Origin: Bacteroidota bacterium
Lineage (GTDB): Bacteria; Bacteroidota; Bacteroidia; Chitinophagales; Chitinophagaceae
Direction: 5' to 3'
DNA: 40,387 nucleotides
NCBI GenBank assembly: GCA_018267625.1
Contig: JAFDYC010000042.1
Coordinates: forward strand, 1 to 40,387
In this document: one piece after another, positions 24,748-33,044 of the stretch
How positions within the stretch are numbered: the stretch's first letter is position 1
Layout of the letters: each line of letters begins with the position of its first letter
Translations under genes and position numbers: made by a program
The notes under the pieces: generated by a model
The model's database searches: none
What the model was told of the DNA's origin: nothing
The model's input: only the letters and a program-made list of their open reading frames with translations

Positions 24748-25953
24748 ATGAGCCAAGCTCTAAATGCCACCCACCTCATCCATTCTATTCCCTGCGACCC
24801 CCTGACGGGTGCCCTCTCGGTGCCCATCTTTCAGACTTCCACATTCGTACAGGAAGCCCCGGGAATCAACAAAGGCTACGACTATGCCCGCAGCGGAAAC
24901 CCCACGCGGAGTGCCCTCGAAAACCTGATCGCCACCCTGGAACAGGGCGCTGTTGGCAGCGCATTTTCCTCCGGGCTCGCAGCCATTGATGCCGTTGTCA
25001 AGCTGCTGCAAAGCGGTGACGAAATCCTCGCCGTGGACGATATCTACGGCGGTGCCTTCCGCCAGTTCAGCCAAATCTGGAGCAAGTTTGGCATCCGCGT
25101 TCGCTATGTGGATACTACAGACGCAGCAAACGTGCTGGATGCAATCACGGATCAGACGAAGCTGGTGTGGCTTGAGACACCCACCAACCCTACCCTTAAG
25201 GTCAGCGATATCGCCGCCATCTCCCGCATTGCTCAGGCACGGGGCTGCCTCCTTTGCGTGGACAACACCTTCGCATCGCCTGCCCTGCAACAACCGCTAC
25301 GCCTCGGCGCCGACATCGTCATCCACAGCGCCACCAAATACCTCGGCGGTCACAGCGACCTGATTGCTGGAATCGTCGTTACGAAAACCAAAGAGCTGGG
25401 CGAGCAAATCCGTTTCATCCAAAATGCCTGCGGCGCCATTCTCGCACCTCATGATTCCTGGCTCGTCATCCGTGGCATCGAAACCCTACCCCTGCGTGTG
25501 GAAAAACATTGCAGCAATGCCACTGCTGTCGCAAATTTCCTGCTATTACATCCTCAGGTAACACAGGTCTTTTATCCCGGCCTCAAAGGGCATGGCAACC
25601 ACGACATCGCCGCACAACAACAGTCCGGCTTCGGCGGCATCGTGTCTTTCACACTCCGCAACGACACGGAAGAAGCTGCAAAATCTGTGGTCTGCAACAC
25701 GCGACTTTTCAAGTTGGCAGAAAGCCTCGGCGGCGTCAAAAGTCTCTGTTGCCACCCCGCCACGATGACGCATAAAAGCATTCCCGCCGAGCGTCGTCGC
25801 AGCGGGGGAGTTGCCGACAGCCTCATTCGCCTGAGCGTTGGCCTCGAAAATGCCAACGACCTGATTGCCGATTTGCAACAGGCTCTGGAAAGCCTGAAAA
25901 CAGATGATGAATTCGCAGCATCACCACATCACAAAGCAATCCTGGCAGCCTGA
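24748..25953 (+). CDS. Trans-sulfuration PLP enzyme (cystathionine gamma-synthase / O-acylhomoserine sulfhydrylase family)
   Basis: 401 aa from the ATG at 24748; a longer reading would start with TTG at 24691 and is rejected. The Cys/Met metabolism PLP-dependent fold is clear: YDYARSGNPTRSALE, FSSGLAAIDAV, VDNTFASP with Asp172, and the lysine that binds PLP, Lys197, in SATKYLGGHSD. Family members make cystathionine or homocysteine from activated homoserine, or split cystathionine. The SAM-I riboswitch upstream and homoserine dehydrogenase downstream favour the biosynthetic direction, so cystathionine gamma-synthase or O-acetyl/succinylhomoserine thiolase are the best guesses. Sequence motifs alone do not settle which. 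Cytoplasmic and probably tetrameric, as known for the family. Confidence 0.93.
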   Translation: MSQALNATHLIHSIPCDPLTGALSVPIFQTSTFVQEAPGINKGYDYARSGNPTRSALENLIATLEQGAVGSAFSSGLAAIDAVVKLLQSGDEILAVDDIYGGAFRQFSQIWSKFGIRVRYVDTTDAANVLDAITDQTKLVWLETPTNPTLKVSDIAAISRIAQARGCLLCVDNTFASPALQQPLRLGADIVIHSATKYLGGHSDLIAGIVVTKTKELGEQIRFIQNACGAILAPHDSWLVIRGIETLPLRVEKHCSNATAVANFLLLHPQVTQVFYPGLKGHGNHDIAAQQQSGFGGIVSFTLRNDTEEAAKSVVCNTRLFKLAESLGGVKSLCCHPATMTHKSIPAERRRSGGVADSLIRLSVGLENANDLIADLQQALESLKTDDEFAASPHHKAILAA

Positions 25954-26103
25954 AAAAATTTTTGTTTGCCGGCTTTCGTTCGCTACCCGTCATTCGTTGC
26001 GTAGCACACTTCAGCTAGATTTCTCTGCTCCACGGTTCACCCCAAGTAATACAGCCTTGCATCCAGGGCCATCACATCCTTTCTAAAAAAAACAGAACAT
26101 CAC

Positions 26104-27345
26104 ATGTCCAACAATCGTATCGGCCTCTTTGGCTTTGGCGTGGTCGGCGAAAGCCTCTACCGCGTCCTGCAACAAACCCCTTCCCTACAATCTGAAATCG
26201 TAAAAGTTGCCATTCGCCATCCTGAGAAAAAACGCAAAGCACCCACTCAACTGTTCACCACAAGGGCGGATGAATTACTGCACGATGAAAGCATCCAAAC
26301 CATCGTGGAGCTGATTGATGATGCAGAGGCTGCATTTGAAATCGTCAGCACGGCATTACGCAATGGGAAATCAGTAGTCAGCGCCAATAAAAAAATGATC
26401 GCCAGGCATCTTCCGGAGTTGCTCCGTATTCAAAAAGAAAGTGGCGGCTCTCTGCTCTATGAAGCGGCAGCATGTGCCTCCATTCCTGTCATCCGCAACC
26501 TCGAGGAGTATTACGACAACGACCTTCTGCAAGGCATCCAGGGCATCGTCAATGGCTCCACGAATTATATCCTGAGCAAAGTGTCCTGTGAACAAATCTC
26601 ATTTGAGGAAGCGCTGACAGATGCCCAAATCGCCGGCTTTGCCGAAAGCGACCCAAGCCTGGACCTGAACGGCACTGATGCGGCTAACAAACTCTGCATC
26701 TTACTGGCACATGCCTATGGTATTCTCGCTGCTCCGGAACAATTAAGCTACACCGGCATCCAGGCCTTGCATGAGCAGGACGCCGTTTTTGCCCGCGAAA
26801 AAGGCTGGGCAATCAAGCTGGTGGCTGCAGCAAAAAAGGTGACAGACGGAAAGGTGGCTGCTTACGTGCTGCCTCAGTTTGTGACGGACCGGCATCTGCT
26901 CCACACGGTGCGCGACGAATACAATGGCGTGGTCATTGAAAGCGGGCTGGCCGAGCAGCAGTTCTTTTACGGAAAGGGTGCAGGCGGCATCGCCACAGCC
27001 TCTGCAGTGCTGTCTGATTTGTCGGCACTGCGTTACGACTATCGCTATGCGTATAAAAAGTTGAACAGCCACGAGCGGGCGGTACTAAGCATGGATGTCT
27101 TCCTGCGGGTGTATGTTTCGTTTGATGGGTTGTTTCAGGTGCCGCATGAATTGTTTGAACGCATAGAGGAATGGTCCAGTAACGATAAGCGTTGCTCGGT
27201 GGTAGGCATCATTCATGGTAGTAGGTTGGCGCAAAGCGACTGGTGGAAGCAGCCTGGTACATCACTGATCCTCTATCCCGAGCCGGTAGTGCCTCCGGAA
27301 TTGCTGCGCAAAGAGCCGGTAGAACGGGAGCTGGTGTTTGTGTAA
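26104..27345 (+). CDS. hom: Homoserine dehydrogenase
   Basis: 413 aa. The NAD(P)-binding motif GFGVVG lies at residues 10-15. The catalytic region is VNGSTNYIL followed by AESDPSLDLNGTDAANK; Glu181, Asp192 and Lys196 match Glu208, Asp219 and Lys223 of the yeast enzyme by a constant offset of 27. It reduces aspartate semialdehyde to homoserine, the branch point to methionine and threonine. The part after about residue 320 does not look like a standard ACT domain, although RVYVSFDGLFQVP could be a diverged form, so feedback control may differ. It follows the PLP enzyme after 150 bp and is probably under the same SAM riboswitch. No separate promoter was recognised in the gap. Confidence 0.95.
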   Translation: MSNNRIGLFGFGVVGESLYRVLQQTPSLQSEIVKVAIRHPEKKRKAPTQLFTTRADELLHDESIQTIVELIDDAEAAFEIVSTALRNGKSVVSANKKMIARHLPELLRIQKESGGSLLYEAAACASIPVIRNLEEYYDNDLLQGIQGIVNGSTNYILSKVSCEQISFEEALTDAQIAGFAESDPSLDLNGTDAANKLCILLAHAYGILAAPEQLSYTGIQALHEQDAVFAREKGWAIKLVAAAKKVTDGKVAAYVLPQFVTDRHLLHTVRDEYNGVVIESGLAEQQFFYGKGAGGIATASAVLSDLSALRYDYRYAYKKLNSHERAVLSMDVFLRVYVSFDGLFQVPHELFERIEEWSSNDKRCSVVGIIHGSRLAQSDWWKQPGTSLILYPEPVVPPELLRKEPVERELVFV

Positions 27346-27422
27346 TAAAGTCAGTAGTTGTAACGCTTGTTGAGCAACGAGCGAGAAGCTGGAAACACAA
27401 ATAGGCTCCCGGTCACATTCAA

Positions 27423-28193
27423 TCACAGGTGTTCTTCAGCGCCGAGGCTAAAGAGGGCAAAGTCGTAGGCTACAGGGTCCTCCGGCCGCCAGTGGCGCAG
27501 CTTATCGGTAAGTGCGGTGGCGGTAGTCCAGCTTGCCTTTTCTGAGGCGAGGAGGCCGAGGCGACAGGCAACACGGGCCACGTGTACGTCCATCGGGATG
27601 ATGAGTTGGGCGGCTGAAATTTTCTGCCAGATACCGAAGTCAACACCTGCAGAGTCGTTCCGCACCATCCAGCGGAGGAGCATACAAAGACGTTTGCAGG
27701 CAGAGCCCCGAAGAGGGGTGCTGAGGTGTTTGCGGCTACGGGAAGGATGCTCCAGAGCGAAGAAGTAATTGTGGAAATGAATCAGTGTGGGCCCGATGTT
27801 GGCGGCTGTCAACGCAGCTTGCGGCACGAATGCGTCTTCCAGCGAAGCGTGTTGCTGGTAGTGTAATTGCAGGCGCTCGATGAAGTAGAGCAGGTCAGTA
27901 GCATTGAAGGTGCGGTGGGCAAAGCCGAGCATCCTTTTCAAGTCCTGAGGAAGGTGTTGCAGGATGAATTGGTGCGGCGCATCATCCATCCAGTGCAGGA
28001 TGCGGCCGGTATTGGCGATGATGGTGCTTCGACGGCCCCAGGCTAAAGTGGCTGCGAAAAAGCCTGCGATTTCTATGTCTTGTTTTTTGGAAAAACGGTG
28101 GGGGATACAGATGGGGTCGGCAGGGATAAAAGCGGGTTGGTTGTAGCGTGCCAGGCGCTCATCTAAAAATGATTTTAGGGTCTGCTCGTCCAT
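27423..28193 (-). CDS. TIGR02757 (DUF2400) family protein
   Basis: 256 aa, the usual size. Landmarks are ADPICIPHRFSKKQDIEIAGF, FAATLAWGRRSTII, ACKRLCMLLRWMVRND near the middle and PMDVHVARVACRLGLL with a final DPVAYDFALFSLG. The family is widespread in Bacteroidota and is distantly related to the helix-hairpin-helix DNA glycosylases such as endonuclease III, judging from the VHVARVACRLGLL-like segment. This link is recollection, and its biochemical activity is not known to me. It is the last gene of the minus-strand operon, 18 bp after the kinase-RapZ fusion, and converges with hom across a 77-bp gap that holds a small hairpin without T-run (27364-27383). Confidence 0.88.
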   Translation of the reverse strand: MDEQTLKSFLDERLARYNQPAFIPADPICIPHRFSKKQDIEIAGFFAATLAWGRRSTIIANTGRILHWMDDAPHQFILQHLPQDLKRMLGFAHRTFNATDLLYFIERLQLHYQQHASLEDAFVPQAALTAANIGPTLIHFHNYFFALEHPSRSRKHLSTPLRGSACKRLCMLLRWMVRNDSAGVDFGIWQKISAAQLIIPMDVHVARVACRLGLLASEKASWTTATALTDKLRHWRPEDPVAYDFALFSLGAEEHL

Positions 28194-28211
28194 GTGCAGT
28201 GCGGTTTTTTG

Positions 28212-29687
28212 CTACGCCGTGCTATCAGAAGAGCTGCTGAGCCAGGAATCCTGATTGAGGTGTGTGATGGATACTTCCACCTGGTAGCGTTGGCGTAAGT
28301 AATCGGCCAGTTTTTCGGCGGCATACACGCTGCGGTGCTGACCTCCTGTGCAGCCAAAGGCCACACTCAGGTTCTCGAAACCACGTGCCAGGAAGTCTTC
28401 TACATGCATCGAAACAAGAGCAGAAACGTGGTTCAGGAATTCGGGCATTTTAGTTTCCTGTTCCAGGAATTTCTGAACCGGAGTATCGAAGCCGCTGAGG
28501 TATTTGTATGCCGCATAGCGACCGGGATTGAGCAGGCCGCGGCAATCGAACACATAGCCCCCTCCATTTTCATTCCGGTCTTTAGGGATTCCCTTTTTGT
28601 AGGAAAAAGAGCAGATGCTGACCACCAGCTTACTGTCTCCTTTGGGTGCCGGTACGGTATAGCGCTGTTGCATCTGGGGGCTGCAGAGTTTCTCGAGCAG
28701 CGAGCGTAATTCTGGATAGGCAGGCAGTTGGGGATGGTCGGCTAGGAATGAGGAAAGGCTTTCGAGGGCAGGGGCAATGCTGCTCAGGAAATGGGGTTTT
28801 CGTTCCAGCAAGCCTCTGAAACCGTAAGCCCCAAGCACCTGCAGGAGGCGTAATAAGACTAACTGAGCGTAGCCCTTGCGGAAGTAAATCTCCTCAACCC
28901 TCGGAGTCGGTAATTCATTGACAGAACTGATGTAGCTGGTGAGCAGTTCTTCTTTCCAAGCGGCGGGAAGCATGGCTTTGGCTTGCCATAGCAGCGAAGC
29001 AATATCGTACTGAGGGGGCCCTTGCATAGCGCCCTGAAAATCGATGAACCAAACCTTGCCATCTTGCACCATGATGTTGCGGCTTTGGAAGTCCCGATAC
29101 ATGAGTGTGAGCGGCTGCATCCGTCCCAGCTCACGGCTCCATTGCTGCATTTCGTCCATCAGTGCCAGGCGGTCATAATGGACCCTCTGGAGGTCGGCGA
29201 AGTAGTATTTGAAATAGAGCAAATCGGCCATGATAGCCTCTTCGTTGAACTGCCGGGTGGCGAAACACTGGTTGAAGTCGGTGTCTCTTCCGGCAATCCA
29301 TTGCAGTTTGGCAAGCTGCTCCAGGCTGGCCTTATAGAGTTGTTTGACGTGATCGGTTTGGCCTTCTGCCCGCAACAAATCGAACAGTGATTGCTGGCCT
29401 ACATCCTGTTGCAGGTAGGCTCGGCGGTCTTTAGCGACCCTGTACATTTCGGGTACGTTGATGCCATGTTTGCGCAGCAGCTCCGTGAAATAGAAATAGG
29501 TGTTGTTTTCGGCAATATTGGTGTTGATGGTCGCAATGGCGGATTTGCCTTTGGGGCCGGTTAGGCGGTAGTAGCGCCGGTCAGAGCCCGACACAGGCAA
29601 GGAAGAGATGCTGAGAGGGCTGTTGCCAAAATGCTCGGTAAACAGCAGCCCGGCTATTTCTTCCGGTGAGGGGTTCGTCTTAGTCAT
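28212..29687 (-). CDS. Aminoglycoside-phosphotransferase-type kinase fused to RapZ C-terminal domain
   Basis: 491 aa from the ATG at 29687; a longer reading would run well into the upstream phosphatase gene. Residues about 10-330 are an APH-type kinase with the catalytic loop MYRDFQSRN (Asp199), the metal-binding IDFQGAMQGP (Asp216) and YDIASLLW. This resembles AmgK, the sugar kinase of peptidoglycan recycling. Residues about 350-480 match the RapZ C-terminal domain: VVSICSFSYKKGIP, FDCRGLLNPGR and FGCTGGQHRSV (444-454). In E. coli that domain senses glucosamine-6-phosphate and controls GlmS; the RapZ N-terminal P-loop domain is missing here. The fusion suggests a kinase regulated by, or reporting on, an amino sugar. 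Its start overlaps the phosphatase gene by 8 bp, which implies coupled translation. Confidence 0.9.
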   Translation of the reverse strand: MTKTNPSPEEIAGLLFTEHFGNSPLSISSLPVSGSDRRYYRLTGPKGKSAIATINTNIAENNTYFYFTELLRKHGINVPEMYRVAKDRRAYLQQDVGQQSLFDLLRAEGQTDHVKQLYKASLEQLAKLQWIAGRDTDFNQCFATRQFNEEAIMADLLYFKYYFADLQRVHYDRLALMDEMQQWSRELGRMQPLTLMYRDFQSRNIMVQDGKVWFIDFQGAMQGPPQYDIASLLWQAKAMLPAAWKEELLTSYISSVNELPTPRVEEIYFRKGYAQLVLLRLLQVLGAYGFRGLLERKPHFLSSIAPALESLSSFLADHPQLPAYPELRSLLEKLCSPQMQQRYTVPAPKGDSKLVVSICSFSYKKGIPKDRNENGGGYVFDCRGLLNPGRYAAYKYLSGFDTPVQKFLEQETKMPEFLNHVSALVSMHVEDFLARGFENLSVAFGCTGGQHRSVYAAEKLADYLRQRYQVEVSITHLNQDSWLSSSSDSTA

Positions 29688-30180
29688 GATAGTTCTTCGG
29701 CGTATCGAATAGAAATGTTTTTTTGGCGCAATTAAGCAGCTCGCTCCAATGTTCGGTATCAAGCTCGAAGCCTGCCACTGCGCAGGTGGGCATGTGGTGA
29801 ATCTGCCCGCTGCTGTCTAAGGAAGCAGCAAACTCAGAAATACCCGGATTGTGTGCTATAATAATGAGCGTGTTCAGATCATCATTCATTGCCTGAATCA
29901 GCTCTTCAAATACAGCCGGTACGCAATGGTACAGGTCATCGCACCATTCAATCTTTTCTGCATCGAATCCAATTTCCTGAGCGATGAGTTTTGCGGTATC
30001 AGCCGCCCGGCGTGCTGTGCTGGACAGGATGTGGCCCGGAACAATACCTGCGGCCATTATCCGATGCCCCATCATAGGTGCATCATGTTCCCCGCGTTCA
30101 TTGAGCTTACGGTCGAAATCGCTTTGTAATGGATTGGCCCAACTGCTTTTGGCGTGGCGGATTAATACAAGTCGTTTCAT
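29680..30180 (-). CDS. SixA-like histidine phosphatase family protein
   Basis: 166 aa. The histidine phosphatase motif is at the N-terminus (LVLIRHAKSSW, His9), with SSTARRAADTAKLIA in the middle and IIIAHNPGISEFA carrying the second histidine. The length matches SixA-type phosphohistidine phosphatases. E. coli SixA acts on phosphorylated PtsO/NPr in nitrogen PTS signalling, but the true target here is unknown. The gene lies 43 bp after lpxH and overlaps the kinase-RapZ gene by 8 bp, so these two proteins are made together. A functional link is possible. Confidence 0.92.
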   Translation of the reverse strand: MKRLVLIRHAKSSWANPLQSDFDRKLNERGEHDAPMMGHRIMAAGIVPGHILSSTARRAADTAKLIAQEIGFDAEKIEWCDDLYHCVPAVFEELIQAMNDDLNTLIIIAHNPGISEFAASLDSSGQIHHMPTCAVAGFELDTEHWSELLNCAKKTFLFDTPKNYHD

Positions 30181-30223
30181 CGTACACAGCTTCTATTCCC
30201 GCAAGGCAAACTATCGGAATGGT

Positions 30224-30988
30224 TCATAATTCGTTTCCAAAAAATTTAAGTTCAAGCTCTTTGCCATCAAAAACGGCATAGCTGTCGTATCGTATCCAAT
30301 CCCCGAGGTTGATGTAACGTGCGTGGCCGGAAAGCGGATAGTCGAGCGGCAGGTGGCGGTGCCCGAAGACGAAATAGTCCATCGGTTCTGTTTTCAAAAA
30401 ATCATTGCAATACTGAATCAGAAACTCCTTCTCTGGCCCCAGGAATTCTTCTTTGATGCTTTCGTTGTGCTTGGGGCCGAGCCTGCTGGCCCAGCCTGCC
30501 AGGCCCACACCCGTGTCGGGGTGAATACGGCGGTAGAGCCATTGGAGCACAGGATTGTTCAGGGTTTTCTTGAGCAGCTTGTAGCCTTGATCGCCGGGGC
30601 CAAGGCCATCACCGTGGCCAATGAAAAACTTACGGTCATTGAAGCTGCGTCGAATGGGCGCATGATAAACTGGGATGCCTAATTCTTCTTCGAAATATCC
30701 TCGCATCCAGAGGTCGTGGTTGCCGGTAAAGGCTTCAATACTCAGTCCGGCATCGCGCAACTCAGCCAGCTTTCCCAGAAAACGGGTATAGCCTTTGGGG
30801 ATGACGTTTTTATACTCAAACCAGACATCGAAAATGTCCCCGACAAGGTAGAGAAGCGCAGCATCTTCACGAATGATATCCATCCAGCGACAGAGACGCT
30901 TTTCACGCTCCAGAGAGCTTTCGCGGTTTGGGATACCCAAATGAAAATCGGACGCGAAATAGACTTTTTTACCGTCGGCGAGCTGCAT
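30224..30988 (-). CDS. lpxH: UDP-2,3-diacylglucosamine diphosphatase, LpxH-type
   Basis: 254 aa. The calcineurin-like metallophosphoesterase motifs are complete: SDFHLG (Asp14, His16), GDIFDVW (Asp51), GNHD (Asn90-Asp92), HGDGLG (His125) and GHRHLP near 217. The combination of VGDIFDVWFEYK and a helical insert RRIHPDTGVGLAGWASRLG marks LpxH-type proteins. LpxH removes UMP from UDP-2,3-diacylglucosamine in lipid A synthesis at the inner membrane. The Bacteroidota enzyme differs in length from E. coli LpxH (240 aa) only slightly. It follows hpt after 102 bp and precedes the SixA-like gene. Lipid A production matches a Gram-negative envelope. Confidence 0.92.
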   Translation of the reverse strand: MQLADGKKVYFASDFHLGIPNRESSLEREKRLCRWMDIIREDAALLYLVGDIFDVWFEYKNVIPKGYTRFLGKLAELRDAGLSIEAFTGNHDLWMRGYFEEELGIPVYHAPIRRSFNDRKFFIGHGDGLGPGDQGYKLLKKTLNNPVLQWLYRRIHPDTGVGLAGWASRLGPKHNESIKEEFLGPEKEFLIQYCNDFLKTEPMDYFVFGHRHLPLDYPLSGHARYINLGDWIRYDSYAVFDGKELELKFFGNEL

Positions 30989-31090
30989 GGAAAAGGGGCT
31001 GCAAGTTACGCCCTGGCCGGCCTGATTTTAATGTAAGGGGATTCGATGACGCCTTTGGAAACTATCAAAAACTGTTGCGGCATCTTCCAA

Positions 31091-31669
31091 TTATTCCGCT
31101 ACTAGTGTGTATAGTTCTGGCAAGTTCCGGCCCAGGCCGTCGTAGTCAAGGCCATAGCCTAACACGAATTGGTCGGGCACTTCAAAGCCGAAATAGTCGG
31201 CATGCACATCATACTTCAGGCAGGAAGGCTTGAGCAGGAAGCTGGCAATTTTCAATGAGGAAGGGTTGCGTTGCCGGATTTCGGGCAGAAAGGCATGTAA
31301 GGTCTTGCCGGTGTCAATAATGTCTTCAAGGACGATCACGTGGCGTTCATTCAGTCGTTCTTCCAGGCCGATTGCCGTCACCACCTGACCAGTGGAAGAA
31401 GTGCCTTTGTAAGAGGCGAGTTTGATAAACGAAATCTCAGCCTCAATGCTCAGTGCCCGGAACAGGTCGGCAGCAAAAATGAAAGAACCGTTCAGTATGG
31501 CCACAAATAATGGGCGCAGGCCTGAGTAGTCTATGCTGATTTGCGCTGCCAACTCAGCAATTCGGGAATCAATTTGCGCCTTGCTGATATAAGGCTTAAA
31601 CAGCCGGCCATGAACCCGTATCAAATCGGTGTTATTGCCGGAGCCTTCGTAAGTGCTTGAGCTGTTCAT
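31091..31669 (-). CDS. hpt: Hypoxanthine phosphoribosyltransferase
   Basis: 192 aa. The phosphoribosyltransferase signature VIVLEDIIDTGKTL lies at residues 111-124 with the paired acids Glu115 and Asp116. The flexible loop SYKGTSSTG (86-94) and the purine-binding end DQFVLGYGLDYDGLGRNLPEL are those of HPRT. It salvages hypoxanthine, possibly guanine, with PRPP to form the nucleotide in the cytoplasm. It lies 19 bp after the PcrB-like gene and 102 bp before lpxH. The N-terminal 17 residues are polar and not conserved, so a later start is possible, but no better ATG is visible. Confidence 0.95.
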   Translation of the reverse strand: MNSSSTYEGSGNNTDLIRVHGRLFKPYISKAQIDSRIAELAAQISIDYSGLRPLFVAILNGSFIFAADLFRALSIEAEISFIKLASYKGTSSTGQVVTAIGLEERLNERHVIVLEDIIDTGKTLHAFLPEIRQRNPSSLKIASFLLKPSCLKYDVHADYFGFEVPDQFVLGYGLDYDGLGRNLPELYTLVAE

Positions 31670-31688
31670 AGCCTCGTGTTCTGTCGCT

Positions 31689-32477
31689 TCAAAAATCCGA
31701 TTCGGCTTCCGGCTCCTGGGCCGGTGTGGCTGCGTGCACGGCTTCTGCCAAATCTTTTATCAACAAAGGATCCTGTTCTATGGCATTGCCCACCACCACC
31801 ACGGTAGCACCGGCCCGCGCCGCATCGTGAACGGCTTCCGGGTTGCGCATACCCCCACCCACAAAAAGTGGGAGGCCAGTATGGCGGCTAATCTTTTCAA
31901 TCATGTCTATTGGAACCGGTTGTCGGGCTCCGCTGCCAGCATCCATATACAGCAGGTGTTGGCCCAAGAGCTCTCCAGCCCAGGCAGTGCACAGTGCGAT
32001 ATCCGGTTTGTTGGCAGGGATAGGAGCTGAATGACTCATGTAAGAGACCGTAGTTGCAGCTCCCCCGTCAATGACCATATAACCGGTACTCATCACTTCC
32101 AAACCACTGGCTTTTACGGCCGGTGCCGAACTGACGTGCTGGCCGATAAGCAATTCGGGATTACGCCCTGAGATGAGTGAGAGGTAAAGCAAGGCATCGG
32201 CATAGGGTGTGACTTGCGCGGGCGAGCCCGGGAAGAGAATGACGGGAATCTTGCTTTCTGCTTTAAAACGCTGGATGCTGTTGTCCATCTGATGGGCCAT
32301 TACGAGCGAGCCGCCCATGAGTAAATAGTCCACGGAGGCAAGGTTGCAGAGCCGTGCTAAGGCCGGCATATCAGAAGGGGCAATCTTGTCTGGGTCAACG
32401 AGAACGGCAAATGCCGCCCGGCCTGCGGCTTTTAATCGGCGCAGGCCAGGCAGGAGTGGATGTTTGCGGATAGACAT
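31689..32477 (-). CDS. Geranylgeranylglyceryl/heptaprenylglyceryl phosphate synthase-like protein (PcrB family)
   Basis: 262 aa TIM barrel. Characteristic segments are FAVLVDPDKIAP, LMGGSLVMAH, VILFPGSPAQVTPYADALLY, STGYMVIDGG, LYMDAGSGARQPV and LFVGGGMRNPEAV. They place it in the GGGP synthase/PcrB family, which joins a polyprenyl diphosphate to sn-glycerol-1-phosphate in an ether bond. Archaea use it for membrane lipids, and members of this family exist in Flavobacteria and Chitinophaga. The length of the prenyl chain cannot be told. Neighbours are mscL upstream (41 bp) and hpt downstream (19 bp). The C-terminus ends in a short acidic tail (PAQEPEAESDF). Confidence 0.93.
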   Translation of the reverse strand: MSIRKHPLLPGLRRLKAAGRAAFAVLVDPDKIAPSDMPALARLCNLASVDYLLMGGSLVMAHQMDNSIQRFKAESKIPVILFPGSPAQVTPYADALLYLSLISGRNPELLIGQHVSSAPAVKASGLEVMSTGYMVIDGGAATTVSYMSHSAPIPANKPDIALCTAWAGELLGQHLLYMDAGSGARQPVPIDMIEKISRHTGLPLFVGGGMRNPEAVHDAARAGATVVVVGNAIEQDPLLIKDLAEAVHAATPAQEPEAESDF

Positions 32478-32518
32478 TTTGGCTGCGCAAATTGCCCAAA
32501 AATTAAAGGATGGAAGCC

Positions 32519-32902
32519 TTAGCCTTTTCGGCGGAGTTCGTCCCGGATTTCCATCAGCAGTTGGTCTGTGCTGCTGGGAGCAGGCGGCGGGGCAGGTGCT
32601 TCTTCTTTTTTGCGGATCAAGGATGCGACAAACTTCATCAGCAAAAACAGGACAAAGGCAATCAAGATAAACTTGAGTACTGCTGCCAGGAAGTTTCCGT
32701 ATTTGACGGCGCCCCAGGTCAATTTGTCTAAGTCTTGCACACCCGCTGCTTTTAAGGCCGGCTGAAGCAAAAGTGGGGTGATGACATCGTCTGTTAGAGA
32801 GCTGACAATAGCCCCAAAAGCAGCACCAATGATTACGGCTATAGCCAGGTCAACGACATTGCCTTTCAAGGCAAACTCTTTGAATTCTTTCAGGAATCCC
32901 AT
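32519..32902 (-). CDS. mscL: Large-conductance mechanosensitive channel MscL
   Basis: 127 aa, the usual length. The N-terminus MGFLKEFKEFALKGNVVDLAIAV and the pore helix IIGAAFGAIVSSLTDDVITP are diagnostic, the second helix covers about 70-95, and a charged C-terminal helix with APAPPPAPSSTD linker follows. The homopentamer in the inner membrane opens under high tension to release solutes at hypo-osmotic shock. The gene is divergent from tetR; its upstream region holds two dyads at 32914-32940 and 32946-32975. It is the first gene of a long minus-strand run with pcrB-like, hpt and lpxH genes. Confidence 0.97.
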   Translation of the reverse strand: MGFLKEFKEFALKGNVVDLAIAVIIGAAFGAIVSSLTDDVITPLLLQPALKAAGVQDLDKLTWGAVKYGNFLAAVLKFILIAFVLFLLMKFVASLIRKKEEAPAPPPAPSSTDQLLMEIRDELRRKG

Positions 32903-32913
32903 TTGGTAATTTT

Positions 32914-32940
32914 TTTAGTCGGTAATGATATCGGACTAAA
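32914..32940. promoter_or_regulatory. Dyad 1 in mscL/tetR intergenic region
   Basis: TTTAGTC (32914-32920) and GACTAAA (32934-32940) form a perfect 7-bp dyad with 13 bp between. It lies just before the mscL ATG, and on the minus strand A residues follow it, so a terminator is not indicated. An operator or leader hairpin is possible. Confidence 0.4.
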
Positions 32941-32945
32941 TGTAA

Positions 32946-32975
32946 AGCACATCCCGTATTCACACAGGATGTGCT
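32946..32975. promoter_or_regulatory. Dyad 2 in mscL/tetR intergenic region
   Basis: AGCACATCC (32946-32954) and GGATGTGCT (32967-32975) are perfect 9-bp complements with 12 bp between. It is the strongest dyad of the three in this gap and lies midway between the divergent genes. No T-run follows on either strand. Confidence 0.45.
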
Positions 32976-33009
32976 GCTTACGTGTTCAAAAGAAAATTAG
33001 ATACCTGGG

Positions 33010-33044
33010 AAACTATTTTTCAGAAAATAGTTTTTATAGTTTTG
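33010..33044 (+). promoter_or_regulatory. tetR promoter with overlapping palindromic operator candidate
   Basis: TAGTTTTG at 33037-33044 is a perfect TAnnTTTG element; no clear TTTG is visible 19 bp upstream. The palindrome AAACTATTTT/AAAATAGTTT (33010-33019, 33024-33033, 4-bp centre) sits in the upstream promoter region. A TetR-family dimer bound there would block the efflux operon promoter, which suggests autoregulation. This is inference. Confidence 0.6.

Noticed and set aside
24760..25293. Antisense 177-codon frame within the PLP enzyme gene
   Set aside because: The plus strand encodes a complete, motif-bearing enzyme; the antisense frame has no motifs or start context.
27364..27383. Shared terminator between hom and the TIGR02757 gene
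   Set aside because: The stem is present with one G-T pair, but no T-run follows on either strand.
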